A DNA stretch of 64,000 nt from positions 4,308,001 to 4,372,000 of the forward strand of contig NZ_CP149571.1 of the NCBI RefSeq assembly GCF_037890695.1, written 5' to 3'. The stretch is from Aeromonas jandaei. GTDB taxonomy: Bacteria; Pseudomonadota; Gammaproteobacteria; Enterobacterales; Aeromonadaceae. Both the position numbers and the translations under genes were made by a program. The notes under the pieces are model-generated. The model was not told where the DNA came from and searched no databases. It worked only from the letters and a program-made list of their open reading frames with translations. Shown one piece after another: positions 39,363 to 49,120 of the stretch; position 1 is the first letter of the stretch, and each line of letters starts with the position of its first letter.

Positions 39363-39509
39363 TCAGAAGCTGTTCACGACCTGTAGCGAGAAGACGTCAG
39401 CAAGGTGAAAAGCAGCGCAGGAACCAGAGCGTATAGATATACGTGAGGATTCCGAGCAGCACATGAGCCTTGATCACGGCTTCGCAGTAAGGTCGCGGAC
39501 AGTTTCTCA
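39363..39509. repeat. Long imperfect palindrome, ERIC-like intergenic repeat
   Basis: Outer arms are CTGTTCACGACCT (39370-39382) and AGGTCGCGGACAG (39490-39502), with 11 of 13 bases paired. Weaker pairing extends outward on both sides, up to the ansA stop codon at 39507-39509. Inside are AGCGAGAAG/CTTCGC, CAAGG/CCTTG, and a central GGAACC...GGATTCC stem enclosing CGTATA-GA-TATACG. Such a whole-length palindrome in a convergent intergenic gap is the form of dispersed palindromic elements like ERIC. Only one copy is in this window. Confidence 0.6.
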
Positions 39510-40514
39510 GGGAGTCAGCTCCCCGCGCAGGGACTGCTGCATCAACTCGCGAATGCGGTGGGAGGGCAAATCCTGGCTCAACAGGAAGTGGAGCTTGGTG
39601 AGCGCCGCTTCGGCGGTCATGTCAAAGCCCGAGATAACCCCGGCCCGCGACAGGGCGTTGCCGGTGGCATAGCCACCCATGTTGACCTTGCCGTGCAGGC
39701 ACTGGCTCAGGTTGACGATGATGACGCCGCGGGCCGATGCCTCGGAGAGCAGCGCCAGCATGGCCGGGTTCTGCGGCGCATTGCCGACCCCGAACGAGAG
39801 CAGGATCAGCGCCTTCACCGGCTGTTGCAGGATGTTGGCGATCACCTCGCTGGAGATACCCGGATAGAGAGTCACCACGCCGATGGGCTGGGGGGTGATG
39901 TCGTGCAGCACCAGCGGCCGCTCGGAGGGCACGCCCAGCTCGCCCGCTTCCAGCGAAATCGCGATCCCGGCGTTGAGCAGCGGCGGATAGTTGGGCGAAT
40001 CGAAGGCGTGGAAGCCATCGGCGTGTACCTTCTTGCTGCGGTTGCCGCGATAGAGCTGGTTATTGAAGAACAGCGTCACCTCGTGGATCGGGTAGTTGGC
40101 CGCGATATAGAGGGCGTTGAGCAGGTTCTGCTGACCGTCGGAGCGCAGCTCGGCGAGTGGGATCTGGGAGCCGGTGATGATGACCGGCTTGTGCAGATCT
40201 TCGAGCATGAAGGAGAGCGCCGAGGCGGTGAACGACATGGTGTCGGTGCCGTGCAAAATGACGAAACCGTCGTACTTGTCGTAGTTGTCGCGAATATCCT
40301 CGGCAATGCGCTGCCAGTCCGCCGGGGTCATGTCGGAGGAGTCGATGAGAGGGGCATATTCGTGGATATGGTAATCCGGCATCTCGGGACGATGGAACTC
40401 GGGCATCCGCGCCAGACAGTCTTCCATAAAGCCCGCCATCGGCACATAACCGTGGTCGGAACGCTGCATCCCTATGGTGCCGCCTGTGTAGGCGATGTAG
40501 ATGGACTTCTTCAC
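39507..40514 (-). CDS. ansA: L-asparaginase I, cytoplasmic
   Basis: 335 residues (338 in E. coli). The first catalytic Thr is in IAYTGGTIGMQ and the second in ILHGTDTMSFTASALSF. No signal peptide, so this is the cytoplasmic low-affinity type I enzyme that hydrolyses asparagine to aspartate and ammonia. The start is GTG at 40514 with GAGGAGAGG upstream; no ATG fits better. A good promoter lies at 40619-40647. Its stop codon abuts the palindromic repeat. Confidence 0.95.
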   Translation of the reverse strand: MKKSIYIAYTGGTIGMQRSDHGYVPMAGFMEDCLARMPEFHRPEMPDYHIHEYAPLIDSSDMTPADWQRIAEDIRDNYDKYDGFVILHGTDTMSFTASALSFMLEDLHKPVIITGSQIPLAELRSDGQQNLLNALYIAANYPIHEVTLFFNNQLYRGNRSKKVHADGFHAFDSPNYPPLLNAGIAISLEAGELGVPSERPLVLHDITPQPIGVVTLYPGISSEVIANILQQPVKALILLSFGVGNAPQNPAMLALLSEASARGVIIVNLSQCLHGKVNMGGYATGNALSRAGVISGFDMTAEAALTKLHFLLSQDLPSHRIRELMQQSLRGELTP

Positions 40515-40955
40515 ACCCTCTCCTCTCTATGGGCCGAAAACCCGCGAATGATAAACCATGCGGGGCGAACCAACTGCTCGGATCCCGTCCGTTTCCGCCG
40601 CGGGCTGGAAACCGGCGAATTATAGAGACTGACGCCTCAAATGACAGCCGTTCTCTGCGCCTTTTCAGCGTTTAGTTGCCATACCTCAATGGTGTTAAAT
40701 TTCACAATAAGACACTAAAACGAGCATTAATACGACAAAGATGGAATTAAACGATGCTTTTTGCTACAATCCGCCGGATTTTACTAAAATCTCATCTGGA
40801 TGCCTGAGCATTTCAGGCCCGCACAAGCCCCATATTTGCTGGGGCGGGGAGATGTTTCCCCTTCTTTGCTGGCACATAAGCCACACTGTTTTTATCCCGG
40901 CTGAATCTGTGAGTCTTCACCCCGAAGGCACAGCCAATCAACATGGGAGTACTGA
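40515..40955. other. Divergent regulatory gap between ansA and gltS
   Basis: It holds the ansA promoter (minus), a candidate gltS promoter (TACAAT at 40765-40770, plus) and a likely gltS leader of about 180 bases. In the leader AGCCCC and GGGGCG can pair around a 9-base loop (40826-40845). A plus-strand frame from 40741 runs into gltS out of frame and looks non-coding. Confidence 0.45.
40619..40647 (-). promoter_or_regulatory. Candidate sigma-70 promoter of ansA
   Basis: On the minus strand CTGTCA (40647-40642) and TATAAT (40624-40619) are separated by exactly 17 bases. The transcript would start near 40612, about 100 bases before the GTG start. Confidence 0.6.
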
Positions 40956-42155
40956 ATGTTACAACTTGATTCCTACGCAACCCTGGTCGCTGCCACTCTG
41001 GTACTGCTGCTTGGCCGCATGCTGGTCACCCGTGTCGGACTGCTGCGCACCTTCAACATCCCCAAACCGGTCGCTGGCGGCCTGGTCGTTGCCCTGATCC
41101 TGCTGCTGCTGCGCTCTACCATGCAGCTGGAGCTGCAATTCGATACCAGCCTGCAAACCCCGCTGATGCTGGCATTTTTCGCCTCCATCGGTCTCTCTGC
41201 CGATCTCGCCAGCCTGAAACGCGGCGGCAAGGCGGTGGTCACCTTCCTGATGGTGGTCACCGGCCTGCTGCTGGTGCAGAACAGTCTGGGTGTCACGCTG
41301 GCCACCATGCTGGGCCTTGATCCCCACATGGGGCTGCTGGCTGGTTCCATCACCCTCTCCGGCGGTCACGGTACCGGCGCGGCCTGGAGCGCCACTTTCT
41401 CCGAGAAGTACGGGGTGCAATCCGCCGCCGAGCTGGCCATCGCCTGCGCCACCTTTGGTCTGGTGCTGGGTGGTCTGATCGGTGGCCCGGTAGCCCGCTA
41501 TCTGGTCAAAAAAGTGGAAGTGCCCGGCGAGGAGCACAACCGCGACGACGCGCCGCAAGGCTTCGAGATGCCCGATATGGAGCGCCCGCTGACCACCTTC
41601 AGCCTGATCGAGACCCTGGCCCTCATCGCCATCAGCCTGAAAGGGGGCGAGCTGCTCTCCGCCTATCTCAAGGGGAGTGCGCTGGAGCTGCCCATCTTCG
41701 TCTGCGTGCTGTTTGTCGGCGTATTGCTGCGCAACCTGCTCACCCTCTTCAACTGGCATGAAGTAAGCGATCGCGAAGTCTCCCTGCTCGGCAACGTCAG
41801 CCTGTCGCTGTTCCTGGCGATGGCACTGATGAGCCTGAAACTGTGGGATCTGGCCAGCCTGGCGCTGCCCATCTTCATCCTGCTGGCCGCCCAGACCGTG
41901 GCGATGGCGCTCTACGCAATCTTCGTCACCTTCCGGGTCATGGGCAAAAATTACGATGCAGCCGTGCTGGCGGCGGGTCACTGCGGCTTTGGTCTGGGTG
42001 CCACCCCGACCGCGATTGCCAACATGCAGGCCATCACCCAGCGCTTCGGCCCCTCCCACCTGGCGTTTCTGGTGGTGCCCATGGTGGGCGCCTTCTTTAT
42101 CGACATCATCAACGCCATGGTGATCAAGCTGTTTATGGCGATGCCATTCCTCTAA
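40956..42155 (+). CDS. gltS: Sodium/glutamate symporter GltS
   Basis: 399 residues (401 in E. coli) with about ten membrane segments in two inverted halves. Key stretches are GSITLSGGHGTGAAW, ATFGLVLGGLIGGPVARYL, KNYDAAVLAAGHCGFGLGATPTAIANMQAIT and FLVVPMVGAFFIDIINA. It imports glutamate with sodium across the inner membrane. ATG 40956 has GGGAGTACT upstream. It ends at a hairpin and converges with the chemoreceptor gene. Confidence 0.96.
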   Translation: MLQLDSYATLVAATLVLLLGRMLVTRVGLLRTFNIPKPVAGGLVVALILLLLRSTMQLELQFDTSLQTPLMLAFFASIGLSADLASLKRGGKAVVTFLMVVTGLLLVQNSLGVTLATMLGLDPHMGLLAGSITLSGGHGTGAAWSATFSEKYGVQSAAELAIACATFGLVLGGLIGGPVARYLVKKVEVPGEEHNRDDAPQGFEMPDMERPLTTFSLIETLALIAISLKGGELLSAYLKGSALELPIFVCVLFVGVLLRNLLTLFNWHEVSDREVSLLGNVSLSLFLAMALMSLKLWDLASLALPIFILLAAQTVAMALYAIFVTFRVMGKNYDAAVLAAGHCGFGLGATPTAIANMQAITQRFGPSHLAFLVVPMVGAFFIDIINAMVIKLFMAMPFL

Positions 42156-42182
42156 TACCCCTTCCTGTCAGACGTATAAGAA

Positions 42183-42207
42183 CAGAGCCCACCTTTGGTG
42201 GGCTCTG
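42183..42207 (+). terminator. Hairpin terminator after gltS
   Basis: CAGAGCCCACC and GGTGGGCTCTG pair around TTT, 28 bases past the stop, followed by CCATTTC. Confidence 0.7.
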
Positions 42208-42284
42208 CCATTTCTGCACGCGGGCGACCTCGGCTCGTCACTCTTTCTGCACCTCATTCGTTCGGTCATTCCTGCGAGATAGGT

Positions 42285-42322
42285 AAATAAAAAGCCCCGC
42301 ACTCGGCAGAGTGCGGGGCTTT
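42285..42322 (-). terminator. Intrinsic terminator of the chemoreceptor gene
   Basis: AAAGCCCCGCACTC and GAGTGCGGGGCTTT form a perfect 14-bp stem. On the minus strand it continues into TTTTATTT. Confidence 0.9.
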
Positions 42323-42354
42323 CCCGGGCGGCCGTGCTCGCCGCGATTCAGAAC

Positions 42355-44229
42355 TTACAGGATAAAGGTCGAGACCTGCTTGTTGAGGTCGGTTGCCCGC
42401 CCCTTGAGGCTCTCGGCCTGATCCAGATCGCGCATCGCGGCGGCGGTGATCTCGTCACTCACATCCTTGATGGCGGTGGTGTTCTGGGTGATCTCGCCGG
42501 TGACCTGAGTCTGCTCCTCGGCAGCGGTGGCGATCTGGCCAGCCATGTCGGAGATGAGCGATACGGCCTGGGTGATCTCCTCCAGCGCAGCGGCGGCGGC
42601 ATCGGCATCCTGTACGCTGTTGTCCGCCAGCCCCTGACTGGTCTGCATCAGGCTTACCGCGCGGGCAGTAGTCTGCTGCAGGGTCTCGATGGTGGCGTGG
42701 ATCTCCTGGGTGGAGTCCTGGGTACGCTTGGAGAGCACCCGCACCTCATCGGCCACCACGGCAAAGCCGCGGCCCTGCTCACCGGCACGAGCCGCTTCGA
42801 TGGCGGCGTTCAGTGCCAGCAGGTTGGTCTGCTCGGCAATGCCCTGAATGGTGGAGAGAATGCCGGAGATGGCCTGAGCATGACGGCTCAGCTCGCCGAT
42901 AACCTCGGTGGCCTGCCCCACCTCTTGCGCCAGATTGTTGATGGAGGCGCGAGTCTTGTGCACCAGCTTCTTGCCCTGCTCGCTGCTCATGGTCGATTGC
43001 TGGGCGGCGGCGGCGGTGTTTTCGGCGTTGCCAGCGATCTCCATGGTGGCGCTCGCCATCTCGGTGACCGCAGTGGCGACCATAGTCACCTCCTGCTGCT
43101 GACGCTGCAGCTCGTCCACGGCAGCCTGGTTGGTCACCAGACTGCGCTCGGCATCGGCGTTCAGCTCATTGGCGAGCTGGCGGATATTGGCGATCAGCTG
43201 GTGCTGGCTGCCGACGAAGCGGTTGAAGCTGTTGGCCAGCTGACCCACTTCATCGTTGGCGTCGATCTTGATGCGCTGGGTCAGATCGCCATTACCGTCG
43301 GCGATGCGAGCCAGAGCCTGGGATACCTTGCTGAGCGGGCCAAGCAGCATGCTGACCAGCCAGGAGATGGCGAGGATGCTGCCCACCAGCACCAGCAGCG
43401 CCAGACCGAGCTGGGTCATCAGCAGGGAGGAGAGCGGCGCCTCAAGGGTATCCTTGTCCAGCACCAGTACCAGCTCCCAGTCGGTATCGGGGATGTCGGT
43501 CGCCCACAGCAGCTTGTCACGCCCTTCGTTTTCGAAGTATGCCGGTACCAGCCCCTGACTCGCCTTGCTCTGATCGATCAGGGCATTGGTCAGATCGTTG
43601 TCGATCTCGGTGGCTGGCTTCATCGCCTTGGCGGCATCCTTGTAGGCGATGACGGTACCATCCTTGTGCATCATGATGGCAAAGCCGTCGGCCGGCAGTT
43701 TCATCTTGGTGACGTCTTCCACCAGCGAGGCGATGGAGAGGTCGCCCCCCACTACGCCGCCAGACACCGGCTGGGCCAGAGTCACTACCATGATGTTGTA
43801 GGCTACATCCAGATAGGGTTTGGTCACGATGAGACCACCCTTGGCCATGGCTTCCTGATACCAGCCACGGGAGCGCGGGTCATAGCCACTGCGGTTGATG
43901 GAGGGATCGGAGTCGTTCATCTTGCCGCTGCTCTCGCCAAAATAGGTGAGCTGGAAGCGGCCGGAAACCTGGGCCTGTTGCAGGGCGTTGAGGGGCTCGG
44001 CTCCCGCCTTGCTGCCCAGTGCCTGAATGACGTCGCGGCGGGCTGCGAGCCAGTCGCTGACGCTGGTGGCCTGCTGGTTGCCAAGACGCTGAACCTGCTC
44101 CTGGCTGCCCTGCAGCAACAGGTTTTTCTGGCTGCTATAGCTCTGCCAGGAGAGCAGCAGGATCACCAAGGAAAGGGCAATCACCACCGACAACAGTATC
44201 TTCTGCTTGAGTGATAGGTTTTTCATCAT
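42355..44229 (-). CDS. Methyl-accepting chemotaxis protein with dCache domain
   Basis: 624 residues. TM1 (~10-28), a periplasmic dCache domain (~35-270), TM2 (~277-300), HAMP (~295-350) and a cytoplasmic signalling domain whose tip reads [35 protein letters not shown]. Arg121, Trp123, Tyr124, Tyr139, Asp141 and Asp163 follow the spacing of the amino-acid-binding dCache pattern known from PctA-type receptors, so the ligand is probably one or more amino acids. No C-terminal pentapeptide tether (xWxxF) is present. There are two adjacent ATGs at the start. It converges with gltS. Confidence 0.93.
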   Translation of the reverse strand: MMKNLSLKQKILLSVVIALSLVILLLSWQSYSSQKNLLLQGSQEQVQRLGNQQATSVSDWLAARRDVIQALGSKAGAEPLNALQQAQVSGRFQLTYFGESSGKMNDSDPSINRSGYDPRSRGWYQEAMAKGGLIVTKPYLDVAYNIMVVTLAQPVSGGVVGGDLSIASLVEDVTKMKLPADGFAIMMHKDGTVIAYKDAAKAMKPATEIDNDLTNALIDQSKASQGLVPAYFENEGRDKLLWATDIPDTDWELVLVLDKDTLEAPLSSLLMTQLGLALLVLVGSILAISWLVSMLLGPLSKVSQALARIADGNGDLTQRIKIDANDEVGQLANSFNRFVGSQHQLIANIRQLANELNADAERSLVTNQAAVDELQRQQQEVTMVATAVTEMASATMEIAGNAENTAAAAQQSTMSSEQGKKLVHKTRASINNLAQEVGQATEVIGELSRHAQAISGILSTIQGIAEQTNLLALNAAIEAARAGEQGRGFAVVADEVRVLSKRTQDSTQEIHATIETLQQTTARAVSLMQTSQGLADNSVQDADAAAAALEEITQAVSLISDMAGQIATAAEEQTQVTGEITQNTTAIKDVSDEITAAAMRDLDQAESLKGRATDLNKQVSTFIL

Positions 44230-44435
44230 CTGTTCTTCTTATTTGAGGTTAGGAAGCAGTTATCTCGTATGTACACCGAACGCTAGTAGTCATTAGCGAC
44301 CCCCTGCTCCAAAACTGAACAGGAAAATGGATCGACGGGCGATATTTTCTCCCGATGCGCGGAAAACTGCATCAGAAATTGCTCACCTGGCGCGCGTAAA
44401 CTCAGGCAACCCTGTTTATTCCTTCCACAATTGGC

Positions 44436-44441
44436 TAGAAT
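44436..44441 (+). promoter_or_regulatory. Candidate -10 element of prfB
   Basis: TAGAAT lies 41 bases before the prfB ATG. A weak -35 (TGTTTA, 44413-44418) is 17 bases upstream. Confidence 0.4.
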
Positions 44442-44481
44442 GACCCGTTTTCAAATCACATCGATCCTGAGAGTTTTCACG

Positions 44482-45580
44482 ATGTTCGAAGTTAATCCCG
44501 TTTTAAATAAACTTAAGGAGCTGTCTGAGCGGACCGAGCTTCTTAGGGGGTACCTTTGACTATGACGCCAAGAAAGAGCGTCTGGAAGAGGTCAATGCCG
44601 AGCTGGAACAGCCGGATGTATGGAATGAACCCGAGCGCGCACAGGCGCTGGGCAAAGAGCGCGTAGCGCTGGAAAACGTAGTCGGCACCATCGACACCTT
44701 GACCCAGGGTGTTGATGACGTCGAGATGCTGGTCAGCCTGGCCGTGGAAGGGGAAGACGAAGAGACCTTCAACGAAGCCATCGCCGAATCCGAGCAACTG
44801 GAAGCCAAGCTGGTGAACCTCGAGTTCCGCCGCATGTTCTCCGGCCAGCACGACGGCTCCGACTGCTATATCGATATTCAATCCGGCTCCGGTGGTACCG
44901 AAGCGCAGGATTGGGCCAACATGGTGCTGCGCATGTACCTGCGCTGGGGCGATGCCCACGGTTACAAGCCCGAGCTGATTGAATGCTCCGAGGGCGACGT
45001 GGCCGGCATCAAGTCCGCCACCATCAAGTTCACCGGCGAATATGCCTTCGGCTGGCTGCGTACTGAAACCGGCGTGCACCGTCTGGTACGCAAGTCCCCG
45101 TTCGACTCGGGCGGCCGCCGTCACACCTCTTTCTGTTCTGTGTTCGTCTACCCGGAAATCGACGACGATATCGAAATCGATATCAACCCCGCCGACCTGC
45201 GTATCGACGTCTACCGCGCCTCCGGTGCCGGTGGTCAGCACGTTAACCGTACCGAATCTGCGGTGCGTATTACCCACGTTCCGACCGGTGTCGTGGTACA
45301 GTGCCAGAACGACCGATCCCAGCACAAAAACAAAGACCAGTGTATGAAGCAGCTGAAAGCCAAGCTCTATGAGCTGGAAATTCAGAAGCAGAATGCCGAA
45401 AAACAAGCCCTGGAAGAGACCAAGTCCGATATCGGATGGGGCAGCCAGATCCGTTCCTATGTGCTGGATGACTCCCGTATCAAGGATCTGCGCACCGGCG
45501 TCGAAACCCGTAATACCCAATCGGTGCTCGACGGTGACTTGGACAAGTTTATCGAAGCCAGCCTGAAATCAGGTCTGTAA
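44482..45580 (+). CDS. prfB: Peptide chain release factor 2, with programmed +1 frameshift
   Basis: Translation starts at ATG 44482. After 25 codons the frame meets TGA at 44557-44559 in the context AGGGGG-TAC-CTT-TGA-C, the classic RF2 autoregulatory site: an internal Shine-Dalgarno, a slippery CTT and a weak TGAC stop. A +1 shift resumes at GAC 44558, and the whole protein is 365 residues, as in E. coli. The SPF anticodon-like motif is in [10 protein letters not shown] and GGQ in [14 protein letters not shown]. The residue before SGAGGQ is Ala, as in most bacteria, not Thr as in E. coli K-12. RF2 reads UGA and UAA. lysS follows 16 bases later. Confidence 0.97.
44549..44560 (+). promoter_or_regulatory. 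Programmed +1 ribosomal frameshift site of prfB
   Basis: The shift window is TAC CTT TGA C, with the Shine-Dalgarno-like AGGGGG directly upstream (44545-44550). Low RF2 activity favours the shift, giving feedback control of RF2 synthesis; this is well established for the family. Confidence 0.95.
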
Positions 45581-45596
45581 ACAAGCAGGAATCACC

Positions 45597-47132
45597 ATGT
45601 CTGAACAAACCATCACTCCGGAAGTCGATCAAACACTCGAACTCAACAACGAGATGACTGAGCGTCGTTCCAAGCTGGCCGCCCTGCGCGCCCAGGGCAA
45701 TCCTTTCCCCAACGACTTCCGTCGTGACAGCCTCTCCGGCGATCTGCAGGCAGAGTTTGGCGACAAGAGCGCCGAGGAGCTGACGAGCCTGGGTAAACGG
45801 GTGAAGATTGCCGGTCGCATCATGACCCGCCGGATCATGGGCAAGGCTTCTTTCGCCACCCTGCAGGACATGGCCGGCAAGATCCAGGTCTACGTCACTC
45901 GCGACGACCTGCCGGAAGGTTTCTACAACGAGCAGTTCAAGAAGTGGGATCTGGGCGACATCGTGGGTGTCGAAGGTACTCTGTTCAAGACCCAGACCGG
46001 TGAACTCTCCATCCATGTCTCCGACATCCGTCTGCTGACCAAGGCACTGCGTCCGCTGCCCGAGAAGCACAAGGGTCTGACCGACCAGGAAGCTCGCTGC
46101 CGTCAGCGTTATCTGGACCTGATCGCCAACGAAGAGTCCCGCAAGACCTTCGTGACCCGTACCAAAGTGGTTGCCGGTATCCGCAAGTTCCTGAACGACA
46201 AGCGTTTCATGGAAGTGGAAACCCCCATGATGCAAGTCATCCCGGGTGGCGCTTCTGCCCGTCCGTTCATCACTCACCACAATGCGCTGGACATCGACAT
46301 GTACCTGCGTATCGCTCCGGAACTCTATCTGAAGCGTCTGGTGGTGGGTGGTTTCGAGCGTGTCTACGAGATCAACCGCAACTTCCGTAACGAAGGTATC
46401 TCCGTTCGCCATAACCCCGAGTTCACCATGCTCGAGTTCTATATGGCCTACGCCGACTACATCGACCTGATGGACCTGACCGAAGAGATGCTGCGCACTC
46501 TGGCACAGGACATTCTGGGCGACACCAAGATCCGTTACGCCAAAGAGGGCGAAGAGGGTCTGACCATCGATTTCGGCCAGCCATTCCAGCGCCTCTCCAT
46601 GGTTGACTCCATCCTGAAGTACAACCCGGATGTGACCCGTGACGATCTGGCCACTCTGGAGAAGGCGACTGCCGTCGCCAAGCGCCTGAAGATCGAGCTG
46701 ATGAAGAGCTGGGAACTGGGCCACGTGATCACCGCGATCTTCGAAGAGACCGTTGAACACATGCTGCTGCAACCGACCTTCATCACCGAGTACCCGGCTG
46801 CCGTTTCTCCGCTGGCCCGTCGCAACGACGTGAACCCGGATGTAACCGACCGCTTCGAGTTCTTCATCGGTGGCCGCGAGCTGGCCAACGGCTTCTCCGA
46901 GCTGAACGATGCAGAAGATCAGGCCGAACGCTTCCAGGCTCAGGTTGACCAGAAAGCCGCAGGCGATGACGAAGCCATGTTCTACGACGCCGACTTCGTG
47001 ACCGCGCTGGAGCACGGTCTGCCGCCGACTGCCGGTCAGGGTATCGGTATCGACCGTCTGGTGATGCTGTTCACCAACAGCCACACCATCCGCGACGTCA
47101 TCCTGTTCCCGGCTCTGCGTCCGCAGAAGTAA
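45597..47132 (+). CDS. lysS: Lysyl-tRNA synthetase, class II
   Basis: 511 residues (505 in E. coli LysS). The N-terminal OB fold (~65-165) has [21 protein letters not shown]. Class II motifs: motif 1 near [15 protein letters not shown], motif 2 [15 protein letters not shown], and motif 3 [14 protein letters not shown]. It pairs with prfB as in E. coli, but dsbC-recJ, which precede that pair there, lie about 33 kb away here. It ends at a strong terminator. Confidence 0.97.
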   Translation: MSEQTITPEVDQTLELNNEMTERRSKLAALRAQGNPFPNDFRRDSLSGDLQAEFGDKSAEELTSLGKRVKIAGRIMTRRIMGKASFATLQDMAGKIQVYVTRDDLPEGFYNEQFKKWDLGDIVGVEGTLFKTQTGELSIHVSDIRLLTKALRPLPEKHKGLTDQEARCRQRYLDLIANEESRKTFVTRTKVVAGIRKFLNDKRFMEVETPMMQVIPGGASARPFITHHNALDIDMYLRIAPELYLKRLVVGGFERVYEINRNFRNEGISVRHNPEFTMLEFYMAYADYIDLMDLTEEMLRTLAQDILGDTKIRYAKEGEEGLTIDFGQPFQRLSMVDSILKYNPDVTRDDLATLEKATAVAKRLKIELMKSWELGHVITAIFEETVEHMLLQPTFITEYPAAVSPLARRNDVNPDVTDRFEFFIGGRELANGFSELNDAEDQAERFQAQVDQKAAGDDEAMFYDADFVTALEHGLPPTAGQGIGIDRLVMLFTNSHTIRDVILFPALRPQK

Positions 47133-47173
47133 GGTTCATGCCCGCCGGGAGCCATCCCGAACGCGATAGCTTG

Positions 47174-47204
47174 AAAACGCCCCGCCACTGCGGGGCGTTT
47201 TTTT
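47174..47204 (+). terminator. Intrinsic terminator after lysS
   Basis: AAAACGCCCCGC and GCGGGGCGTTTT form a 12-bp stem with loop CACT, followed by more T (seven in all). Confidence 0.92.
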
Positions 47205-47244
47205 ATCCCGTTTGCCACTGCATACCTTTCTAAATGCAATAATG

Positions 47245-47267
47245 GAATAAAGGTTAAATTTTTATTC
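47245..47267 (+). promoter_or_regulatory. Inverted repeat upstream of cysJ, possible CysB operator
   Basis: GAATAAA and TTTATTC are spaced by 9 bases in an AT-rich segment about 63 bases before the cysJ start. cysJIH promoters are activated by CysB in relatives, and CysB sites are AT-rich and degenerate, so this is a plausible site only. Confidence 0.3.
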
Positions 47268-47329
47268 TTTGTTGCTATCCATCACACACCTTAACCTGAC
47301 CACAACTCAGACCATGGAAGACGTGTGTG

Positions 47330-49120
47330 ATGCAATTGAAGGACTCCCTGATCAACCTGACTCCCCTCTCCGACGAGCAGCAACGCCAGCTAAGCCAGGC
47401 GCTCGCCACCCTCAATACCCAGCAGCTTGCCTGGGTGAGCGGTTATCTCTACGGGCTCTCCCAGAGCGGCTTGCAGCCTGCCGTGACCGGTGCGGCTGTG
47501 TCTTCGCCCAGTGGCAGCCTGACCATTCTCTACGGCTCCCAGACCGGCAACGCCAAAGGTGTCGCCAGTGCCATCAAGGCGCAGGCCGAGGCCCGTGGCC
47601 TACCCGTCACCCTCGCGTCGATGGCAGACTACAAACCCAAGCAGCTCAAGAAAGAGAGCCACCTGCTGGTGGTAGTGAGCACTTACGGGGAGGGTGAACC
47701 GCCTGAGAGTGCCGTCGACCTCCACGACCAGCTGAAGAAAGGCAAGATAGGTAAACTCGAGGGCCTCAAGTTCGCCGTGCTGGGGCTGGGTGACAGCTCC
47801 TACGAATTTTTCTGCCAGACCGGCAAAGATTTTGACGACTTCCTCGCCAAAGCTGGGGCCGAGCGCATTCAGGAACTCACCAGCCTCGATGTGGATTATC
47901 AGGATGCCGCCAGGAGCTGGGGCGAGCAGGCCATCAACGCCATTGCCGCGACCCTCTCCACCGGAGCGGCAAGCAGCAGCGTGGCCAACGCGGAGCAGCA
48001 GGCGGTTGGTCACAGCCAGTACAGCAAGGAGAACCCCTTCCCTGCCCGCCTGTCGGTCAATCAGAAGATCACCGGCCGAGATTCCACCAAGGATATCCGC
48101 CACATCGAGATCAACCTTGAAGAGTCTGGCCTCAGCTACCAACCGGGGGATGCCCTCGGCATCTGGTTTGACAACGATGCCGAGCTGGTTAATGAAGTGC
48201 AGGCCCTGACCGGCCTCTCCGGCGATGAAGCCACGGCCCACGGCACCTTGCGTGCAGCCCTGACCGGTCACTTCGAACTGACCCGGTTGCACGGTGGCTT
48301 TATCACAGGACTTGCTGACATATCAGGCAACGCGGCGCTGAAAGATCTGGCCGGCGATAAGGCTCAGGTCAATGCGCTGGTCGCTTCAGCCCAGATTGTG
48401 GATGTACTGAAGCGCTTCCCAACCGACCTCACGGCCGAGCAGCTCATCGGCCTGCTGCGCCCCCTCACCCCGCGCCTCTACTCCATTGCATCAAGCCAGC
48501 GCGAAGTGGAAGAGGAGGTGCACCTGACCGTCGGGGTGGTGCGCTATCCGCAAGAGGACGGCACGGTGCGCAGTGGCGGCGCCTCTTCGTTCCTCGCTGA
48601 TCGCCTTGAAGAGGGCGCCGAGGTACGGGTGTTTGTCGAGCACAACGACAACTTCCGCCTGCCCGCCAATCCCGATACCCCCGTCATCATGGTGGGCCCG
48701 GGTACCGGCATCGCCCCGTTCCGCGCCTTTATGCAGGAGCGGGAAGCCATCGGGGCCTCGGGCAAGAACTGGCTCTTCTTCGGCAACCCCCACTTTACCC
48801 AGGATTTCCTCTATCAGGTGGAGTGGCAGCGTTATGTGAAATCGGGGCTGCTGTCGAAGATCTCGCTGGCCTTCAGTCGGGATCAGGCCCACAAGATTTA
48901 TGTGCAGGACCGCCTGCGCGAAGCGGGCCAGGAGCTCTATCAGTGGCTGGAAGCAGGCGCTCACTTCTATGTGTGTGGTGATGCCAACAAGATGGCCAAG
49001 GATGTGCAGGAGACCCTGCTGGATGTGATTGCCGAACACGGTCACAAGAGCCGTGAGGAAGCAGAAGAGTATTTGAGCGAATTGCGTCGTGCCAAACGTT
49101 ATCAAAGGGATGTCTATTGA
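47330..49120 (+). CDS. cysJ: Sulfite reductase flavoprotein alpha-component
   Basis: 596 residues (599 in E. coli). The flavodoxin domain (~60-205) binds FMN with [27 protein letters not shown] and [13 protein letters not shown] are its other loops. The FAD domain shows RLYSIASSQ, and the NADPH domain [16 protein letters not shown], ending [11 protein letters not shown]. It passes electrons from NADPH to CysI. ATG 47330 follows GGAAGACGTGTGTG (a GTG directly before adds one residue). The stop overlaps the cysI start by one base. Confidence 0.97.
   Translation: MQLKDSLINLTPLSDEQQRQLSQALATLNTQQLAWVSGYLYGLSQSGLQPAVTGAAVSSPSGSLTILYGSQTGNAKGVASAIKAQAEARGLPVTLASMADYKPKQLKKESHLLVVVSTYGEGEPPESAVDLHDQLKKGKIGKLEGLKFAVLGLGDSSYEFFCQTGKDFDDFLAKAGAERIQELTSLDVDYQDAARSWGEQAINAIAATLSTGAASSSVANAEQQAVGHSQYSKENPFPARLSVNQKITGRDSTKDIRHIEINLEESGLSYQPGDALGIWFDNDAELVNEVQALTGLSGDEATAHGTLRAALTGHFELTRLHGGFITGLADISGNAALKDLAGDKAQVNALVASAQIVDVLKRFPTDLTAEQLIGLLRPLTPRLYSIASSQREVEEEVHLTVGVVRYPQEDGTVRSGGASSFLADRLEEGAEVRVFVEHNDNFRLPANPDTPVIMVGPGTGIAPFRAFMQEREAIGASGKNWLFFGNPHFTQDFLYQVEWQRYVKSGLLSKISLAFSRDQAHKIYVQDRLREAGQELYQWLEAGAHFYVCGDANKMAKDVQETLLDVIAEHGHKSREEAEEYLSELRRAKRYQRDVY

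Noticed and set aside
40692..40705. TGTTAAATTTCACA, resembling a CRP site upstream of ansA and gltS
   Set aside because: The half-sites are four bases apart instead of six, so it does not fit CRP.
42334..44214. 626-codon plus-strand frame opposite the chemoreceptor gene
   Set aside because: Antisense of a repetitive MCP sequence; Gly/Leu/His-rich with no motif.
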